From Elmis aenea (taxonomy: Eukaryota; Arthropoda; Insecta; Coleoptera; Elmidae), in assembly GCA_947652605.1 (NCBI GenBank), contig OX393581.1:14388640-14452639 (forward strand): a stretch of DNA of 64,000 bases. The letters are read 5' to 3'. This document shows, piece by piece, positions 62,801-64,000 of the stretch (position 1 is its first letter; every line of letters begins with the position of its first letter). The position numbers and the translations under genes were made by a program. The notes beneath the pieces were generated by a model. That model was not told the origin of the DNA. It saw nothing but the letters and a program-made list of their open reading frames with translations, and ran no database searches.

Positions 62801-63629
62801 TCTGCTTAACGAGCCTTTATTGTCCATGTCTAGGGGCTGTTGGCAAAGAGTGTTCTGTATATAAGAGTAAGTATGCATGTGGTTAATATAATCCCTAAAT
62901 GGTGGCACTTCAGCTGGATGTGATGATGGAACAGGTGATGACTGCAACGTGGCCATCAACTTAGATGCCTCATTAGACATAGTGAACGTAGTAGTCGTCG
63001 ACTGTTGTAAAATTTTGAGCGCATCGTCGCTATTCGTCGCAGCTAACAATTTGGCAGCGTCTATCCCATGGGAGGGTGGAGAATCACACGATCTGGGGGA
63101 GTCACAAACTCTCGAATTGCTATTAAGCTTGCTATTACTAGAGGTTGGGGCAGTTGTTGAATGCTGCAGGAGCCTTCTACAGTCTTCGCTAGTACTCGCC
63201 CGTCCTATTTTCCGCATGGCTTGTTCCGCTATATTGGAAGGCCGTCGCCTCTGGACTTCTTGACCTCCCGTGTGACTCTCTCCACCAACTAGTTGGCTTC
63301 TTAATTTATCTAACAACAAGTAATATATAGCCGCGTGATGATCGTAGCTACCTGTTCTTATTGACTGAAAAAAAAAAAAAGATGGAGGTTAGTACGAAAC
63401 ATGACGGTGGCTAAACGGGGAAATACCTCTCTAGTTTTTGCACTGTCGATTCCTAAGCTTTGCATTAATCGCAAAATTTGCTCATTGGGTTGGGTAGTAC
63501 TAGACGGGACGGCACGAGGCAGGCTGAACGGAACTTCCATCTGCATCCATCGATGCCTTTTTATCTGGCCTATACAATAACGTTTACTAGGTTCCAATAC
63601 TAACATTTTTCGTATCAGAGATTCACAAT
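55808..63629 (-). CDS. salt-inducible kinase (SIK2 type), 3' part of gene
   Basis: AMPK-related kinase regulating CRTC and class IIa HDACs under LKB1 and PKA control (known for the family). Three minus-strand exons, 63629-63427, 63364-62790 and 56897-55808, join in frame (203+575+1090 nt) to 621 aa. The first exon gives the kinase tail [20 protein letters not shown] plus HRWM. Across the first junction is [37 protein letters not shown], the UBA-like domain of SIKs. The tail contains [10 protein letters not shown], then [10 protein letters not shown] (PKA and 14-3-3 type Ser), [14 protein letters not shown] and [12 protein letters not shown]. The EGRRASD...VLEL spacing and QKR..LQKQ favour SIK2 over SIK3. 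The N-terminal catalytic domain is beyond 64000, so the gene is cut by the window. The frame ends at TAA 55808-55810; a cag|gtacct at 55825 could be an alternative donor. Confidence 0.93.
57436..57938. mobile_element. hAT element with TAGGGATGCACCGAT ends, 503 bp, in SIK2 intron
   Basis: Left tagggatgcaccgattaatc, right 'gcttgtgcatcccta'. The duplication tatgacag / tatgacac matches 7 of 8. The subterminals repeat CGATTAATCGG. There is no transposase. Confidence 0.88.
58173..58267. mobile_element. 95-bp palindromic MITE, CpG-containing
   Basis: 'taaaggtttgtac' at the left and 'gtacaaacctttata' at the right, with inner 'gtacgcgaacgaggc' against 'gcctcattcgcgtac'. It resembles in style the larger element at 31606-31841. 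Confidence 0.7.
58399..59402. mobile_element. fold-back element, family A, copy 4 (most complete)
   Basis: Left 'acagagtgtttctaaactat' and right 'attcaagaaacacaccctgt' are inverse. The arms pair through 'ggaattacctcc/gggggttaattcc', 'ctttcggagtgac/gtcactccgaaag' and 'ctcaccttcacaaggggct/agccccttgtgaaggtgga'. TA flanks on both sides. The central palindrome ('ttgacgggtgtgc') is decayed relative to copy 1. Confidence 0.88.
59502..59921 (-). other. unassigned 139-codon open frame in SIK2 intron
   Basis: An open frame with three hydrophobic stretches ([51 protein letters not shown]) and a Cys-rich end. I recognise no family. It lies in the intron on the same strand as SIK2, between two repeats. 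In AT-rich DNA a frame of this size can arise by chance, so it is recorded as weak. Confidence 0.15.
59981..60243. mobile_element. MITE with ATACGGG ends
   Basis: 'atacgggacgatttaaattc' at the left and 'gtttaaattggcccgtat' at the right; 'cgcttattattagagatag' pairs with 'tatctctaataataagcg'. The 'tctcgcttattatt' block is also found in family D. Confidence 0.7.
60854..61265. mobile_element. palindromic element, family I, copy 2
   Basis: Colinear with 29423-29835: 'gtggtactttactggacga', 'aacgagccg.gggcgagtcct', 'accaaaatcactatcgtc', 'accatggcaaccagttactt', end 'attttctagacagacgtaaa'. Substitutions are scattered, so the copies are of moderate age. It lies in the SIK2 intron. Confidence 0.72.
61503..61545 (+). 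repeat. two-copy tandem repeat
   Basis: 'aaacttagtgtttaaatta' occurs twice about 23 bp apart. A minor feature. Confidence 0.7.
62377..62648. mobile_element. hAT MITE with CAGTGGTTC ends, 272 bp
   Basis: Left cagtggttctcaactttt, right 'cctgtgaaccactg'. Flanks aaataggc / tggtaggc share 5 of 8 bases. The interior is AT-rich with 'ggtggcacatcagg' and 'cggcgtgccgcgg' subterminals. It ends 140 bp from a SIK2 exon. Confidence 0.7.
62790..63364 (-). CDS. SIK2 exon: UBA end and linker
   Basis: Acceptor poly-T then cag at 63365-63367, donor ag|gtatgt. 575 nt. Encodes [20 protein letters not shown], then a Ser-rich linker with [16 protein letters not shown] (a second basophilic phospho-site candidate). 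The frame past the donor (YVSKSNQNQ...) is intron. Confidence 0.9.
63427..63629 (-). CDS. SIK2 exon: end of kinase domain and start of UBA
   Basis: Acceptor 'tttgtttcag' (complement, 63630-63632) and donor gag|gtattt. Enters in phase with two bases of an Asp codon, leaves in phase 0. The apparent continuation [10 protein letters not shown] in the same frame is intron. Higher coordinates to 64000 are intronic. Confidence 0.9.
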
Positions 63630-64000
63630 CTGAAACAAAAGTAGTCTATGTCAAAAATCATGTAAAGATATTAACCTTTATGCAAGACCGTTACTAGAAC
63701 ATTGGACCCTGGCGTATCATCTGAAACTTGTTTCATTTCCAAGTCTTTAAAAAACTATCAACACCATAAACGATGTTATCACAAACAATTTTCCACCTCA
63801 AGAGAAAACCCATGTAACACTAAAATTCATCACAAAATCAGTTTTATGAAAACGTAAAATTTTCTGTGAAGCCGTTCTATTCATTCTTTCAGCAACCTTA
63901 CATCCAACAAGATTCCACCGACAGATACAGTATTATTTGCAAAAAATATATTCCAAAATCCCAAGTATTAAAAATGTTTCTGCAAAGCTGGTCTAAAAGC
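63630..64000 (-). other. SIK2 intron, window edge
   Basis: No exon recognised in the last 370 bp. The next upstream SIK2 exon (kinase C-lobe) must lie beyond the window. Confidence 0.6.

Overview
This is an AT-rich insect nuclear window. It holds two conserved protein kinase genes in a landscape dominated by DNA transposons. The insect assignment rests on the kinase sequences (a mushroom-bodies-tiny/PAK4-type kinase and a SIK2-type kinase), an interstitial (TTAGG)6 tract, Jockey-clade LINEs, mariner relatives and a tRNA-derived SINE. The order cannot be fixed from this sequence; a beetle is a guess.

Genes. (1) A group II p21-activated kinase lies on the + strand at 42332-44246. It has two coding exons separated by a 196-bp GT-AG intron and encodes 572 aa (CRIB domain, linker, kinase domain). 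It looks complete. (2) The 3' part of a salt-inducible kinase (SIK2 type) lies on the - strand at 55808-63629. Three coding exons join in frame and give 621 aa: the kinase tail, the UBA-like domain, and a long tail with the RRASD PKA/14-3-3-type site. The catalytic core must lie beyond base 64000. The two genes converge; 11.6 kb of transposon-rich DNA separates their stop codons.

Regions. 1-42000 has no recognisable host gene, only nested mobile elements: a 1.74-kb hAT (ZMYM1-like transposase remnant, perfect 8-bp target duplication), a PIF/Harbinger N-terminal fragment, three Jockey reverse transcriptase fragments, LINE ORF1 and LINE 3' fragments, mariner relics, a SINE, a piggyBac-like MITE and many small hATs. 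The most distinctive component is a set of long fold-back elements (0.6-1.7 kb) whose ends read TACAGGGTG or similar. At least six sequence families are present, and several share a central 'aaccatagttg' module. 44247-55807 is intergenic DNA with hAT MITEs and a frameshifted mariner/IS630-type element whose ends also begin CAGGGT. The 5.9-kb SIK2 intron (56898-62789) carries four or five further insertions.

Structure to re-examine: a near-perfect inverted duplication at about 20018-21110, with arms of about 410 bp that each contain an exon-like open segment. It has no transposon-like ends that I can see and is the least explained object here. No complete previously undescribed system of protein genes is visible. 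The unusual material is the fold-back superfamily, the inverted duplication, and two related GGCC-rich element families (25.4/40.5 kb and 29.4/60.9 kb).
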